Positions 43,106 to 51,617 are shown, numbered from the stretch's first letter. The stretch is 64,000 nucleotides of DNA from Streptomyces sp. E2N166 (GCF_003671715.1 NZ_RAIF01000006.1:131817-195816), one strand, 5' to 3'. Numbers and translations are program-made. Notes: generated by a model from the sequence alone, not told the origin.

Positions 43106-44104
43106 CTACCGCTGACCTGCGCGGACGCTGCGGCCGGAGGCCGAGAGCAGGAGGGGGATCGTCCGGACGTACACGACCATGCCGATCACCTCGACGAGAG
43201 TCTGGGTGACCACGACGACGGCGGCGACGGCCAGGGCGTCGGGAAGGGCCAGGGCCAGGGGCAGGACGACGAGGGAGTTGCGGGTCGCGCCGGTGAACAC
43301 GATGGCCCGCCCGTCGGGGGCGGTCAGGCGGCAGACGCGGGCGACGGCGAGTCCGGCGAAGGCCATCACGAGCAGGAACAGGACGTAGAAGGGCACCACA
43401 CGGGCCACGTCCGCCAGGCTGTCGCCGAGCTTGGGAATCTGGGAGGCCACCACGGTCAGCAGGGTCGCGGCCATCAGCGGGACCATGGTGGTCCCCATCG
43501 CGTCGGCGGCCTTCTGCCCTGCGGCCCGGCGGGCGGCCCAGCCTTGGGTGAGCCAGGCCAGGGCGAGCGGGATGACGATCAGGATCAGGAACGCTTCGAG
43601 GAACGGTCCGGCTTCTACGACGTCGGCCAGGCCCGAGCCCAGGAACAGGAACAGGAAGAGGGGCAGCAGGATCATCTGGGCCAGCAGGAGCAAGGGGGTC
43701 GCGGCCAGGAGGCGCTGGCTGCTGCCGCCGGCGAGGCCGGAGAAGACGATGACGTAGTCGACGCACGGCGCCAGCAGGACCAGCAGCACCCCCAGGCGGA
43801 CGGCTTGGCCGGCGGGCAGGAACGGGAACATGGCCGCCACGACAAGCGGCACGACCACGAAGTTGACCACCAGGGCCGCAGTCAGGAACCGCCCCGCGCG
43901 CAGCGAGCGGAGCAGGTCGGCCGCGGGGACCTGCAAAAACGTGACGTAGAGCAGCGCGGCGAGCACCGGGTTGATGGCGTGCTCCAGGCTCGGCCCGGCC
44001 GCGGGGGCCGCCCAGCCGACCAGGCCGCCGACCGCCAGGGCGCCGATGTAGACGGCGACCTGACGGCGCTCCATGGCTTCGACCAGGCCGGATGACTGCG
44101 GCAA
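43106..44104 (-). CDS. ACR3/bile-acid:sodium-symporter-like transporter
   Basis: A 332-aa membrane protein with ten helices of the BASS/ACR3 superfamily. It has LLYVTFLQVPAADLLRSLR, LAPCVDYVIVFSGLAGGSSQ (Cys in helix 4, as in arsenite exporters) and FTGATRNSLVVLPLALALP (N-S in the helix 9 crossover). TTG 44104 is chosen because AAGGAG lies 8 nt before it; ATG 44074 is possible. It probably exports arsenite or a related anion. The partner regulator gene is the frameshifted MerR upstream; no arsenate reductase gene is nearby. Confidence 0.75.
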   Translation of the reverse strand: MPQSSGLVEAMERRQVAVYIGALAVGGLVGWAAPAAGPSLEHAINPVLAALLYVTFLQVPAADLLRSLRAGRFLTAALVVNFVVVPLVVAAMFPFLPAGQAVRLGVLLVLLAPCVDYVIVFSGLAGGSSQRLLAATPLLLLAQMILLPLFLFLFLGSGLADVVEAGPFLEAFLILIVIPLALAWLTQGWAARRAAGQKAADAMGTTMVPLMAATLLTVVASQIPKLGDSLADVARVVPFYVLFLLVMAFAGLAVARVCRLTAPDGRAIVFTGATRNSLVVLPLALALPDALAVAAVVVVTQTLVEVIGMVVYVRTIPLLLSASGRSVRAGQR

Positions 44105-44199
44105 CGTACGTGCTCCTTGCTTGCGGACAGGGACGAGAGAGAAGACGCCGGGCGGCGGGGGCCGGCCCCGGGAGGGTTGGGGCGAGCGACGGTCAGGCC

Positions 44200-44673
44200 G
44201 TCGGCACGCGCGCCGGACGGCTCCGGCCCCGTCCGGGTGTGCGGACGGCGCCGGGAGCCCCGCGGGGAGCCGGCCGAGGAAGGCGCACTGCGGGTCGCAG
44301 CGGTCCTCGCGGTCGGGCAGTTCGTCCAGGTGCTCCACCGCGAGGTGCAGCGAGGTGGTGACGCGGCCAGCTCCACCGCCCGCCGCTCGGCCTCCTGGAT
44401 CCGGGCCACGACCCGCTCGCGCAGATCGGCCTTCACCTCCTGGCAGGCCCGCGCCTGCCACACCCCGAGCAGTTCGGCGATCTCCTCCTGCGGCAGGCCC
44501 AGGTGCTTGGCCGCCCCGATGAACGCCAGCCGGTCGACCGCGTCCTCGCCATACAGGCGGTTGCCGGCCGGGGTCCGCTCGGCGGGCAGCAGCCCCGCAC
44601 TTTCGTATAACCGCAGGGCGGTCGCCGGGACGCCGCTGCGTGTCGCGAGCTGGGGGATTCGCATCGTGCTCAT
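44200..44673 (-). pseudogene. MerR family regulator gene with apparent frameshift
   Basis: From ATG 44673: the MerR helix-turn-helix IPQLATRSGVPATALRLYES, then AGLLPAERTPAGNRLYGEDAV and the coiled-coil ERVVARIQEAERRAVELAA. At about 44365 the frame loses meaning. The expected metal-binding end (SLHLAVEHLDELPDREDRCD, then PQCAFL) continues in the next frame, as if one G were lost. In that frame there is no stop before the transporter. Either a genuine inactivating frameshift or a sequencing error. C-D-P-Q-C suggests a thiophilic metal or metalloid effector. Confidence 0.65.
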
Positions 44674-44679
44674 CCTCCG

Positions 44680-44711
44680 ACCGTAAACCTTCGCCCCGAC
44701 TCGAAGGTCAA
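44680..44711 (-). promoter_or_regulatory. MerR-type promoter and operator
   Basis: TTGACC (44711-44706) and TTACGG/TACGGT (44686-44680) are separated by 19-20 bp, the over-long spacer typical of MerR-activated promoters. Between them lies a perfect dyad ACCTTCG-8 nt-CGAAGGT (44708-44687). The predicted start of transcription falls on the merR ATG, so the mRNA would be leaderless. Confidence 0.7.
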
Positions 44712-45149
44712 GCCCGGCTCCCCCTGCCCGTGATCTTCAACGTCTCCCCCGACGCCTCGCAGCCGCACCCGTCAGGGTCCGGCATGACGGTTCTCCTCGG
44801 CGAGGCCGGTGAATGCGCTCGTGTTCGGGCCAACCGTTAACGGCGTGAACGGTTCCGAAGACTCTGGTTCTGATCCTGCGGGACCGGGGCGGACCGTTGA
44901 CGCCGTTGATATCCCGGCAGCGGCGGCTGCCGCTCCCCCGGCTTCCGTGGTCGTATCCGAGGTTCCCCCGAGAGCGTCGGGGCAGCGTGGACGGAGCAGT
45001 CGTCTCCGCAGGACTTGGTACGGTCCCGGAGCTTCTCGTGGAGAGTCTCACCGAGTCAGCAACAGCAACAGGCTGAAGCCGCCGCGCGCTACTCACAGAC
45101 GTGCCCGATTGGGCAAGACCGATCTTGCCAGAACGCCCGCCGACCGGCG
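44712..45149. other. 438-bp stretch with small dyads, no gene
   Basis: A perfect 7-bp dyad AACCGTT-9 nt-AACGGTT lies at 44832-44854. A related GTTGACGCCGTTGAT element follows near 44898. This looks like a TetR-like operator pair whose gene is lost. No convincing coding frame. Confidence 0.4.
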
Positions 45150-45365
45150 TCAGTTCTCTGAGGGGATGCGGACAGCTATCGCTTTCGCCAGGCGGTCCGC
45201 CTCCCGCGACATGGGCCCGTTCTCCTGCGAGAGGGTCACCAGACCGAGCACGTCGTTGGCCTCCTCCCACGCCAGCAACGCCAGGAGGTCCGTGGTCACC
45301 ACCGGCGTGGAGAGTATTTCGTGCAGGTCGCTCTCGTCGAGGTCGGTGCGCTCGTAGTCGTCCAT
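45150..45365 (-). CDS. Small acidic hypothetical protein (71 aa)
   Basis: From ATG 45365: an acidic start, DYERTDLDESDLHEILSTPV, then a helical DLLALLAWEEANDVLGLVTL and SREADRLAKAIAVRI. Compact, with no membrane segment or known motif. Composition is gene-like, but no ribosome site stands out and the neighbourhood is decayed. Unrecognised. Confidence 0.45.
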   Translation of the reverse strand: MDDYERTDLDESDLHEILSTPVVTTDLLALLAWEEANDVLGLVTLSQENGPMSREADRLAKAIAVRIPSEN

Positions 45366-45412
45366 GACCGGGCACCGTACCCAGCACCGCCGCGGCCACT
45401 CCGCCCCAGACG

Positions 45413-45454
45413 CAGATCAGCCCTGACTGGCATATGCCAGTCAGGGCTGATCTG
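45413..45454. repeat. 42-bp perfect palindrome
   Basis: Each 21-base arm begins CAGATCAGCCCTGACTGGCA and the centre is CATATG, with no mismatch and no loop. It lies between a small minus-strand gene and an FtsX remnant. It could be a terminator cruciform, a transposon or integration junction, or a protein-binding site. Confidence 0.9.
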
Positions 45455-45734
45455 AAGGTATGCGTGATGTGAGGGCGATCGCCTACGCGGCGAAAGACAC
45501 TGGGGCTTCAGCCGAACGATCTTCCCTGGAGGCCTTTAGGTGCGGGACGCCGAGGCAGCCGTGCGTCTCGCCGCCGATGCCCCCACCGCTTCCCGCTGCC
45601 CGTCCCGTGCGCGCCTCCCGAGTCCCTCTCTGGAGGACCTGCCTGGACGGGGGCATCGGCACCTACGCCTGTACGGGCAGCCCGATCGCACGGGCCTGGC
45701 GGATCTGCCCCAGCGGCTCGCGCTCCGCCGGACG

Positions 45735-46345
45735 CTACTCGGTGCGCAGCGCCGTGGCCGGTACGTGCCCTGGCCGCCCAACCGACCGGGACCAGCGCGC
45801 CCAGCACCGCGATCACGACCCCGCCCAGTCCCAGCAGGAGCAGCTGAGCAGGCTCGTACACATCGAGGACCGGCGACGGCAGCCTGGTGCCTACGGCACG
45901 TCCCATCAGCGGCATGACAAGGCTGCGCAGCGCGTATCCCGCGGGCACGCCGATCAGCCCGCCGATCACGCCGATCGCGGCCACCGAGGAGAGCACGAGG
46001 CTCATGGTCTGCCGTGGCGCCATGCCGATCGCCTTGCAGACGCCCAGGTCGTGGATGTGCTCCCGGGTGTCCATGACCACGGAGCTGAGTACGCCGAGGC
46101 CGGCCACGGAGACCAGCATCAGGGTGAGCAGCGCCGCCATCGCGGACATGATGAGGATGACGCCCTCCTGTCCCGAGGGAGCGTTGGTCGTGGCGTCTCC
46201 GCCCAGCGGTTGTACGACCGCGGCGACCTTCTGGGCGTACTCGTTGGCGGAGAAGCCGGACTTCACCTCGCCAAGGAAGGAACTGGGCTCGGCCGACGCG
46301 AAGTTGGCCATGTCCCCGTGGATCTCCAGCTCGCTGCTTGAGGCT
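45735..46345 (-). pseudogene. FtsX-type ABC permease C-terminal remnant, frameshifted
   Basis: The minus-strand frame shows a MacB/FtsX-like C-terminal half. It has GVILIMSAMAALLTLMLVSV, HDLGVCKAIGMAPRQTMSLV, GVIGGLIGVPAGYALRSLV, and the last helix LLLGLGGVVIAVLGALVPVG. The customary ending (ATALRTE-stop at 45735) is one frame off, after ARART, so a single-base shift has removed the proper end. The N-terminal helix, the large periplasmic part and the ATPase gene are missing. Non-functional. Confidence 0.65.
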
Positions 46346-46490
46346 GGAGCGTCGCCAATGGAGGGCTCTGTCGGCTATTGCTTTCCGGCGAGGTTGCCGG
46401 TGTCGGCTTCGACGAGAATCCCGAGCTTGACCAGGCGTTCAGCTGCACCGTTATGCTGCCTCGTCCTACAGGTCAGGGAGGTTCCGCATC

Positions 46491-47093
46491 ATGAGCAGCA
46501 GCACGTTGCCGTTTCCCGATCGGATCGAGCTCAAAGGGGAGGGGCTCGTCCTGCGTGACTGGACGGAAGCAGATCTGGCCGTGATGCCGGATCTGTTCGA
46601 CCATCCCGACATCGCCTACTGGACGCCGATCGTCTCGCCCTTCGACGAAGGGGCCGCTCGCGCACGGCTGGGCCGGGAGCGGAAGATGCGGGCGGAGGGC
46701 ACGACCGTCTTGCTCGCCATCACCGTCGACGGCTGTGCGCCGCTTGGTGAGGTGATGCTGCGACGCGCTCCCGAGGGCACGGAGATCGGCTACGCGGTCG
46801 GCCCGGCGCACCGCGGCCAGGGGCTGGCCGCGCGGGCGGTACGAGTGATGGCCGCATATGCCTTCGAACAACTGGGGGTGGAAGAAGTGATCCTGGAGTT
46901 GGAGGCCGAGAACACCGCCAGCGTCGCCGTGGCCACCAAGGCGGGCTTCAGCCTGCTCGACGTGCCACTGATCGAGGGGGACGAGAAGGGACGCCCCTAT
47001 GTCCTGCAGACCTGGGGCCTGCGGGCACCGGCGTCAGGCACGGAGCCGGCCAACGTCGACTCTCCGCCCTCGAGGCTGGAGCCACGCCGCTGA
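46491..47093 (+). CDS. GNAT acetyltransferase (RimJ/RimL type)
   Basis: A 200-aa protein from ATG 46491 behind GGGAGG. It has ELKGEGLVLRDWTEADLAVM, LGEVMLRRAPEGTEIGYAVG, the acetyl-CoA loop HRGQGLAARAVRVMAAYAFE, and LELEAENTASVAVATKAGF. All GNAT motifs are present. It acetylates an amine, on a ribosomal protein N-terminus, an antibiotic or a small molecule. Substrate unknown. Intact among relics. Confidence 0.88.
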   Translation: MSSSTLPFPDRIELKGEGLVLRDWTEADLAVMPDLFDHPDIAYWTPIVSPFDEGAARARLGRERKMRAEGTTVLLAITVDGCAPLGEVMLRRAPEGTEIGYAVGPAHRGQGLAARAVRVMAAYAFEQLGVEEVILELEAENTASVAVATKAGFSLLDVPLIEGDEKGRPYVLQTWGLRAPASGTEPANVDSPPSRLEPRR

Positions 47094-47106
47094 AGCTGAC
47101 GCCACG

Positions 47107-47225
47107 CTAGTGATAGCCCGGTTTGGCGTCGTCGGCCCGCTGAGCGTACTGATTCAGGAGCTCGGCCAGGTGGGGCAGACCGAACTTGCCGGCCGTGGTG
47201 CGGATGCGGGCAACGGCGAGGAGCC
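47107..47225 (-). mobile_element. IstB-like (IS21 helper) N-terminal fragment
   Basis: The minus-strand frame reads TTAGKFGLPHLAELLNQYAQ then RADDAKPGYH and stops at 47107. It resembles the start of IstB-like ATPases (L.LP.LAE.L...A..A....Y). The ATPase core is absent. A weak but plausible insertion-sequence relic. Confidence 0.35.
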
Positions 47226-47308
47226 GCGGACGTCACGGCACGGAGCTCTCCTGCGCCTGGCGGTTCAGTTACGGCGATGTCCGGGCGGGCTCAGGGTTCG
47301 GTGCTGCT

Positions 47309-47818
47309 CTATCGGCGTTCCGAGGAAGGTGTCCGGGGCGAGCCTTTCTGGGCGGTGACGACGACTGCGGGGAGGAGAGCGAGGGCGAAGGCGGCTCCGG
47401 TCAGGGCGAGGAGGGGGTAGCCGGCTGCTGTGACGACGATCCCGGAGGCCATGCCGCCAGTGGCACCGGCGATGGCGATGGCGACATCGACCGTGCCTTG
47501 GGTCTTGGCGCGCGTGGCCAGGGGGACGGCGTTGGTGATGATGGTGGTACCGCTGACAAGGCCGAAGTTCCAGCCGATGCCGAGCAGGACGAGAGCGAGG
47601 GTGAGGAGGAGGGCGGAGTCGGCGGGCGCGGCGGCGGCGAGGACGCCGGCAGCCAGCAGGGTCAGGCCGGAGGCGGCGGCCGTCGTGGTGGGTCCGTAGC
47701 GGCCGGTGAGTGCTCCGGTCAGAGGTGAGGGCAGGTACATCGCGCCTATGTGCAGGGCTATGACGAGGCCGGATGCGGCGGTGCTGTGGCCGTGGTCGTG
47801 CATGTGCACGGGGGTCAT
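47309..47818 (-). pseudogene. MFS transporter, C-terminal half only
   Basis: 170 residues starting MTPVHMHDHGHS with about six helices: GLVIALHIGAMYLPSPLTGA, LTLALVLLGIGWNFGLVSGT and GTVDVAIAIAGATGGMASGI. In full-length relatives the HMHDHGHS motif lies in the middle of a 12-helix protein. The N-terminal six helices are missing, removed at the junction with the oxidoreductase gene. Probably non-functional, though an initiator ATG remains. Confidence 0.65.
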
Positions 47819-47866
47819 CGAGGGGCGGTCCGCGCGAACTGCCCCGGGGGGCGCGGCGGGCCCGTG

Positions 47867-48967
47867 TCAGCGCGCGGACACGGGGACCGGTGAGGTCGGC
47901 AAGGTGTAGGCGTCGGCGATGAGTTCGGTCGAGTGCAGGAGTGCCTGATGGTTGTGGCCCACGCTGGCGATCATGATTTCGTCAGGGCGGGCTGCCTCGT
48001 GCAGGCGGTTGAGGTGAGCGGTGACCTGGTCGGGCGTGCCGTGCAGGACGCTGTTGGTCCAGCGGTCGAGGACCTGCTGCTCGGAGGCGGTGCAGGGGTA
48101 GGAGGCGGCCTCGTCGGGCGCGGGCACGAGGTAGGACTTGCCGTGGAGCATGCGCATCATGCTGTGGGCGTAGCTGTGTGTCTGGCGCAGGGCCTCGTGC
48201 TCGTCGTCGGCGGCCATGACGGCGAAGCTGGCCAGTGCGTACGGCTCGGCCAGGACGGCTGAGGGGGTGAACCGGTCCCGGTAGAGCTGGAGCGCGGCGG
48301 CGACGTGATCGGGAGAGAAGTGCGCGGCGAAGGCGAAGGGCCGGCCCAAGTCGGCGGCGAGCTGTGCGGAGTACCCGGAGGATCCCAGCAGCCAGACCGA
48401 GGGACGGTCGGCCGTCCGCGCAATGCCGTTCTCCTTGTCCTGTCCCGGGCCGGGCACGGCGTAGACGCGCCCGCGGTAGGGGTGTTCTTCGGGGAAGTCG
48501 TCGTCGAGGAAGCGCAGTAGCTCGTTGACCTGCTGGGGGAAGTCGTCGTTGTCCGAACGTCCGCGGCGCAAGGCGGCCGCGGTGGCCTGGTCGGTGCCCG
48601 GGGCGCGGCCCAGACCGAGATCGATCCGGTCCGGGGCGAGGGCCTGCAGCAGGCCGTACTGTTCGGCGACGATCAGCGGGGGGTGGTTGGGCAGCATCAC
48701 TCCGCCCGCCCCGAGCCGCAGCCGCGTGGTGTGGGCGGTCAGCCGGGCCAGTAGGACGGCGGGGCTGGAGGAGGCGACGCCAGGCATGGAGTGGTGTTCG
48801 GTCACCCAGTAGCGGGTGAAGCCGCGCCTCTCGGCGAGTTCAGCCAGGGCGATGCTGCCGGACAGGGCGCCGGCGGCGCTGATGCCGCGGCCGGCCAGGG
48901 CGGTGTCGAGGACGGACAGCGGCGCGGGAGCGGATCCGCGGGCCGTGCCCTTGATCGGGTCGTTCAC
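47867..48967 (-). CDS. LLM-class flavin-dependent oxidoreductase
   Basis: A 366-aa luciferase-like TIM-barrel protein from GTG 48967 behind AAGGAA. Landmarks of the MsnO8-like LLM subgroup are LSVLDTALAGRG, RYWVTEHHSMPGVASSSPAV, LGAGGVMLPNHPPLIVAEQY, DLGLGRAPGTDQATA and VWLLGSSGYSAQLAA. It uses FMNH2 (or F420) to oxidise a small substrate. Same strand as and downstream of an MBL-fold gene (104 bp). The CGNR regulator beyond is divergent, so the three may form one regulated group. Confidence 0.9.
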   Translation of the reverse strand: MNDPIKGTARGSAPAPLSVLDTALAGRGISAAGALSGSIALAELAERRGFTRYWVTEHHSMPGVASSSPAVLLARLTAHTTRLRLGAGGVMLPNHPPLIVAEQYGLLQALAPDRIDLGLGRAPGTDQATAAALRRGRSDNDDFPQQVNELLRFLDDDFPEEHPYRGRVYAVPGPGQDKENGIARTADRPSVWLLGSSGYSAQLAADLGRPFAFAAHFSPDHVAAALQLYRDRFTPSAVLAEPYALASFAVMAADDEHEALRQTHSYAHSMMRMLHGKSYLVPAPDEAASYPCTASEQQVLDRWTNSVLHGTPDQVTAHLNRLHEAARPDEIMIASVGHNHQALLHSTELIADAYTLPTSPVPVSAR

Positions 48968-49071
48968 GGGGGATTCCTTCTGCGGTGCGCCGGCCCGGCG
49001 CGAGTGGCCGGACCGGGGAAGGGCCGCTGCGGTGAGCTTGTGACACACCGCAGCGGCCATGGCGTTCGAGG

Positions 49072-49839
49072 TCAGGCCAGTTCCACGCGGTCGATCAATC
49101 CGGCAGTGGTGAAGGCGTCCACGAGCTGCTCGCGGCCCTCGGTGAAGTGGGCCCAGCTGTCGAAGTGGACCAGCACAATCCGGCGGGCGCCCAGGATGCG
49201 GGCGGCCTCGGCGGCCTGAGCGCTGTCGAGCGTGAGCAGCGCGCGGTCCAGGACATCGGTGCGGACCGCGCCGGCGAACAGCACAGCGGTGTCCACCGGG
49301 CCGAAACGGTCGGCGATCTCCCGGACCAGGGAGAGCTGGGCGTTGTCGCCGCTGACGTAGATGGTGGGCAGGCCCTCACCGCTCAGGACGAATCCGACGA
49401 CCTCGCCGACGACGGGTTCGAGGTCCTCGCGTGCCCCGGGGCCGTGCAGGGCCGGGACGCCGGTGACGGTGATCGTGCCGCCCCCGGGGCGGTCGAGCTC
49501 GATGGACTCCCAATCCTTCAGGGGGCGTCCGGTACCGCCCAGCCTCCCCGCACCACTGGGCGTGGTCAGGGTCAGCGGGACATCGACGAGCAGGGCCCGG
49601 CCCGAGGCGTCGAGGTTGTCGTCATGCTCGTCGTGCGACAGCAGCACCACGTCGATACGGCCCAGATCGGCGGGCGTAGCGGAGGCGGGAGCGGTCTTGG
49701 CCAGTCCCGACGGGTAGGTGCCGGGGGCGTCGAAGGTCGGGTCGGTCAGGAAGCGCAGCCCGCCGTACTCGATGAGGGCGGTCGGACCGCCGAAGACACG
49801 GATGGGGACCTGCTCGTTGGACGTGCCGGGTGCTGCCAT
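49072..49839 (-). CDS. MBL-fold metal-dependent hydrolase (UlaG-like)
   Basis: A 255-aa protein from ATG 49839. The metallo-beta-lactamase fold is shown by IEYGGLRFLTDPTF, the metal motif SHDEHDDN, HGPG, YVSGDNAQ and LVHFDSWAHF, matching the UlaG/L-ascorbate-lactonase-like subgroup. It hydrolyses a lactone, phosphodiester or similar small substrate. Divergent from the CGNR gene across an operator-like dyad, so probably repressed by it. Confidence 0.85.
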   Translation of the reverse strand: MAAPGTSNEQVPIRVFGGPTALIEYGGLRFLTDPTFDAPGTYPSGLAKTAPASATPADLGRIDVVLLSHDEHDDNLDASGRALLVDVPLTLTTPSGAGRLGGTGRPLKDWESIELDRPGGGTITVTGVPALHGPGAREDLEPVVGEVVGFVLSGEGLPTIYVSGDNAQLSLVREIADRFGPVDTAVLFAGAVRTDVLDRALLTLDSAQAAEAARILGARRIVLVHFDSWAHFTEGREQLVDAFTTAGLIDRVELA

Positions 49840-49872
49840 AATGAGGACCACCTCACGGATAGATTGGCTTGC

Positions 49873-49901
49873 ATCCGTGACCATAGGCGTTTGTCACGGA
49901 T
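49873..49901. promoter_or_regulatory. 9-bp dyad in divergent MBL/CGNR promoter region
   Basis: ATCCGTGAC and GTCACGGAT are perfect inverted arms 11 bp apart, flanked by further CTTGC / GCAAG symmetry. The distance and position suggest an operator for the CGNR protein, controlling both directions. Confidence 0.6.
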
Positions 49902-49926
49902 GGAAGCAAGCTGTAGCGTGAGGTCT

Positions 49927-50544
49927 GTGAGTGAGACCGATGCCGCCACCACCGCCGAAAATGCCGCCCCCGGGCTGCCGCAGGCACCGGGCGCTGAGCA
50001 ATACCCCGCGCTCGACCTCGCCAACAGCGCCATCGCTCTGCCGGGCGGCCAATTCCTCGATGCTCTGGGCACCCCGTCTGGCGCCAACCAGTGGCTGGTC
50101 GACCACGACCTGGCCCCCGCGGACGCCGGTATGCAGGAGATCTGCGCGGCACGCCTGCGTTCCCTGCGCGAACAGGTACGAGCCCTGCTTGCCGCCCAGG
50201 TCGGCGGCCACCCTGCCCCAGTCACCGCGATGGCTGCCGTCAACGACGCCCTCACACGGGTCCCCACTGCCTCCCCGCTCGGCTGGGACGCGGTCCGCGG
50301 CATGCACCGCACCGCCCCGCACCCCATCGACCAGATCGTTGACCAGGCCCTCGGCATCCTCGCCGCCGACGCCGCCGACCTCCTCACCGGACCCGACGCC
50401 GAACGGCTGACGGCCTGCCCCTCCACCCCCTGCAACCGCTACCTGCTCCGCGCCGGACGCCGCCACTGGTGCTCGATCCGCTGCGGCGACCGCGCCCGCG
50501 CCGCCCGCGCCTACGCCCGCCGCACGCAGACCGCCGCCGACTGA
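49927..50544 (+). CDS. CGNR zinc-finger (ABATE-domain) regulator
   Basis: A 205-aa protein. GTG 49927 is preferred (GAGG just before) over ATG 49900, which lies inside the operator dyad. The N-terminal ABATE-like domain has YPALDLANSAIALPGGQFLD and later RLRSLREQVRALLAA. The C-terminal treble-clef has ACPSTPCNRYLL, then HWCSIRCGDRARAARAYARR: Cys pairs with C-N-R in place of CGNR. Such proteins are presumed transcriptional regulators. Divergent from the UlaG-like hydrolase gene. Confidence 0.85.
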   Translation: MSETDAATTAENAAPGLPQAPGAEQYPALDLANSAIALPGGQFLDALGTPSGANQWLVDHDLAPADAGMQEICAARLRSLREQVRALLAAQVGGHPAPVTAMAAVNDALTRVPTASPLGWDAVRGMHRTAPHPIDQIVDQALGILAADAADLLTGPDAERLTACPSTPCNRYLLRAGRRHWCSIRCGDRARAARAYARRTQTAAD

Positions 50545-50681
50545 GTCCGGCCGCCCCGCCGCCGGTTCACCGGACCCGCGCCGGGGCGCGGCTTCGCACA
50601 CCCTCAAGCCCCGGCACGGACGGCACACCTCGCCCTCCCTGCCGGCCATTCCTCATGATCGGCAAAGGACCATCACCTCTC

Positions 50682-51287
50682 ATGACAGCCACATTCACCC
50701 TGCTGACCACCGGTTACGGCAGGCTCGACGCACCCAATGACGGCCGCGACGGCCGCGAGAAGCCGTGGTACGTCGCCTCGACCGTGGGCCTCCTGCGCGA
50801 CGGCGACACGATCGTCGTCGTCGACCCCGGCATGGTCGAGGACCGCACACTCATCCTCGACCCGCTCGCCGCCGCCGGCATCGACCCCGAGCAGGTGACC
50901 GACGTGGTCTTCAGCCACCACCACCCCGACCACACCCTCAACGCCGCCCTCTTCCCCAACGCGCGGGCCCACGACGTCTGGGCCGCCTACCACAACAACC
51001 TCTGGTACGACCGCCCCGCCGACGGCTACCAGCTCTCCCCCTCGATCCGCCTGATCGAAACGCCCGGGCACACCCCCCAGGACATCTCCACCGTCGCGGA
51101 AACCGCCGAAGGCACCGTCGTCCTCACCCACGCCTGGTGGAGCGTCCACGGCCCCGCCGAAGACCCCACCTCCGACGACCCCGACGGCCTGAGCGCCTCC
51201 CGCCGCAAGATCCTCGCCCTCAAGCCCGCCCTGATCGTCCCCGGCCACGGAGACCCCTTCGTCCCCGACGAGAACACGCCCATCTGA
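50682..51287 (+). CDS. MBL-fold metallohydrolase
   Basis: A 201-aa protein from ATG 50682 behind AAAGGA (ATG 50655 also possible). The canonical metal motif HHHPDH, then LIETPGHTPQDIS, TVVLTHAWW and VPGHGDPF give a full set of zinc ligands. It resembles small N-acyl-homoserine-lactonase/glyoxalase-II-type hydrolases. It lies 137 bp after the CGNR gene on the same strand. The adjacent UlaG-like gene makes two MBL-fold enzymes around one regulator. Confidence 0.85.
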   Translation: MTATFTLLTTGYGRLDAPNDGRDGREKPWYVASTVGLLRDGDTIVVVDPGMVEDRTLILDPLAAAGIDPEQVTDVVFSHHHPDHTLNAALFPNARAHDVWAAYHNNLWYDRPADGYQLSPSIRLIETPGHTPQDISTVAETAEGTVVLTHAWWSVHGPAEDPTSDDPDGLSASRRKILALKPALIVPGHGDPFVPDENTPI

Positions 51288-51617
51288 ACCAGGAGCCGAC
51301 CGGAGACGGAACGGCGATTTCCCCAACCCGCCTCCGATGGCACGACAGGGGCGCGGCCAAGTATCAGTTCGGCGCCACATCAGCCCCGCGTCTGCGGCGC
51401 TGCCGAGAACGCGCGTCATGCACCGACGCCAGGAATCACGAGGGGCGACTGGGCTGCATGTCGGATGACTTGAGGACCATCAGCCGACACTGCGCGGCAC
51501 CTCGGGCATACAGCACGCCCAGCGCCACAGCACCGTGAGAAACCTGTGAGGGACGACGCAGATCCTGCCCGAACCGACAGACGTCGAGACGGTGCTGGAG
51601 CCGCAGTGTGATCTACG
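51288..51617. other. 330-bp stretch without a gene
   Basis: No coding frame or hairpin of note. It presumably carries the promoter of the two-component operon. Confidence 0.45.

Noticed and set aside
44712..45149. Possible IS or regulator gene in this gap
   Set aside because: A GKIGLAQSG-like peptide loosely resembles IstB starts, but the surrounding frame is not coding. Only the dyads are reported.
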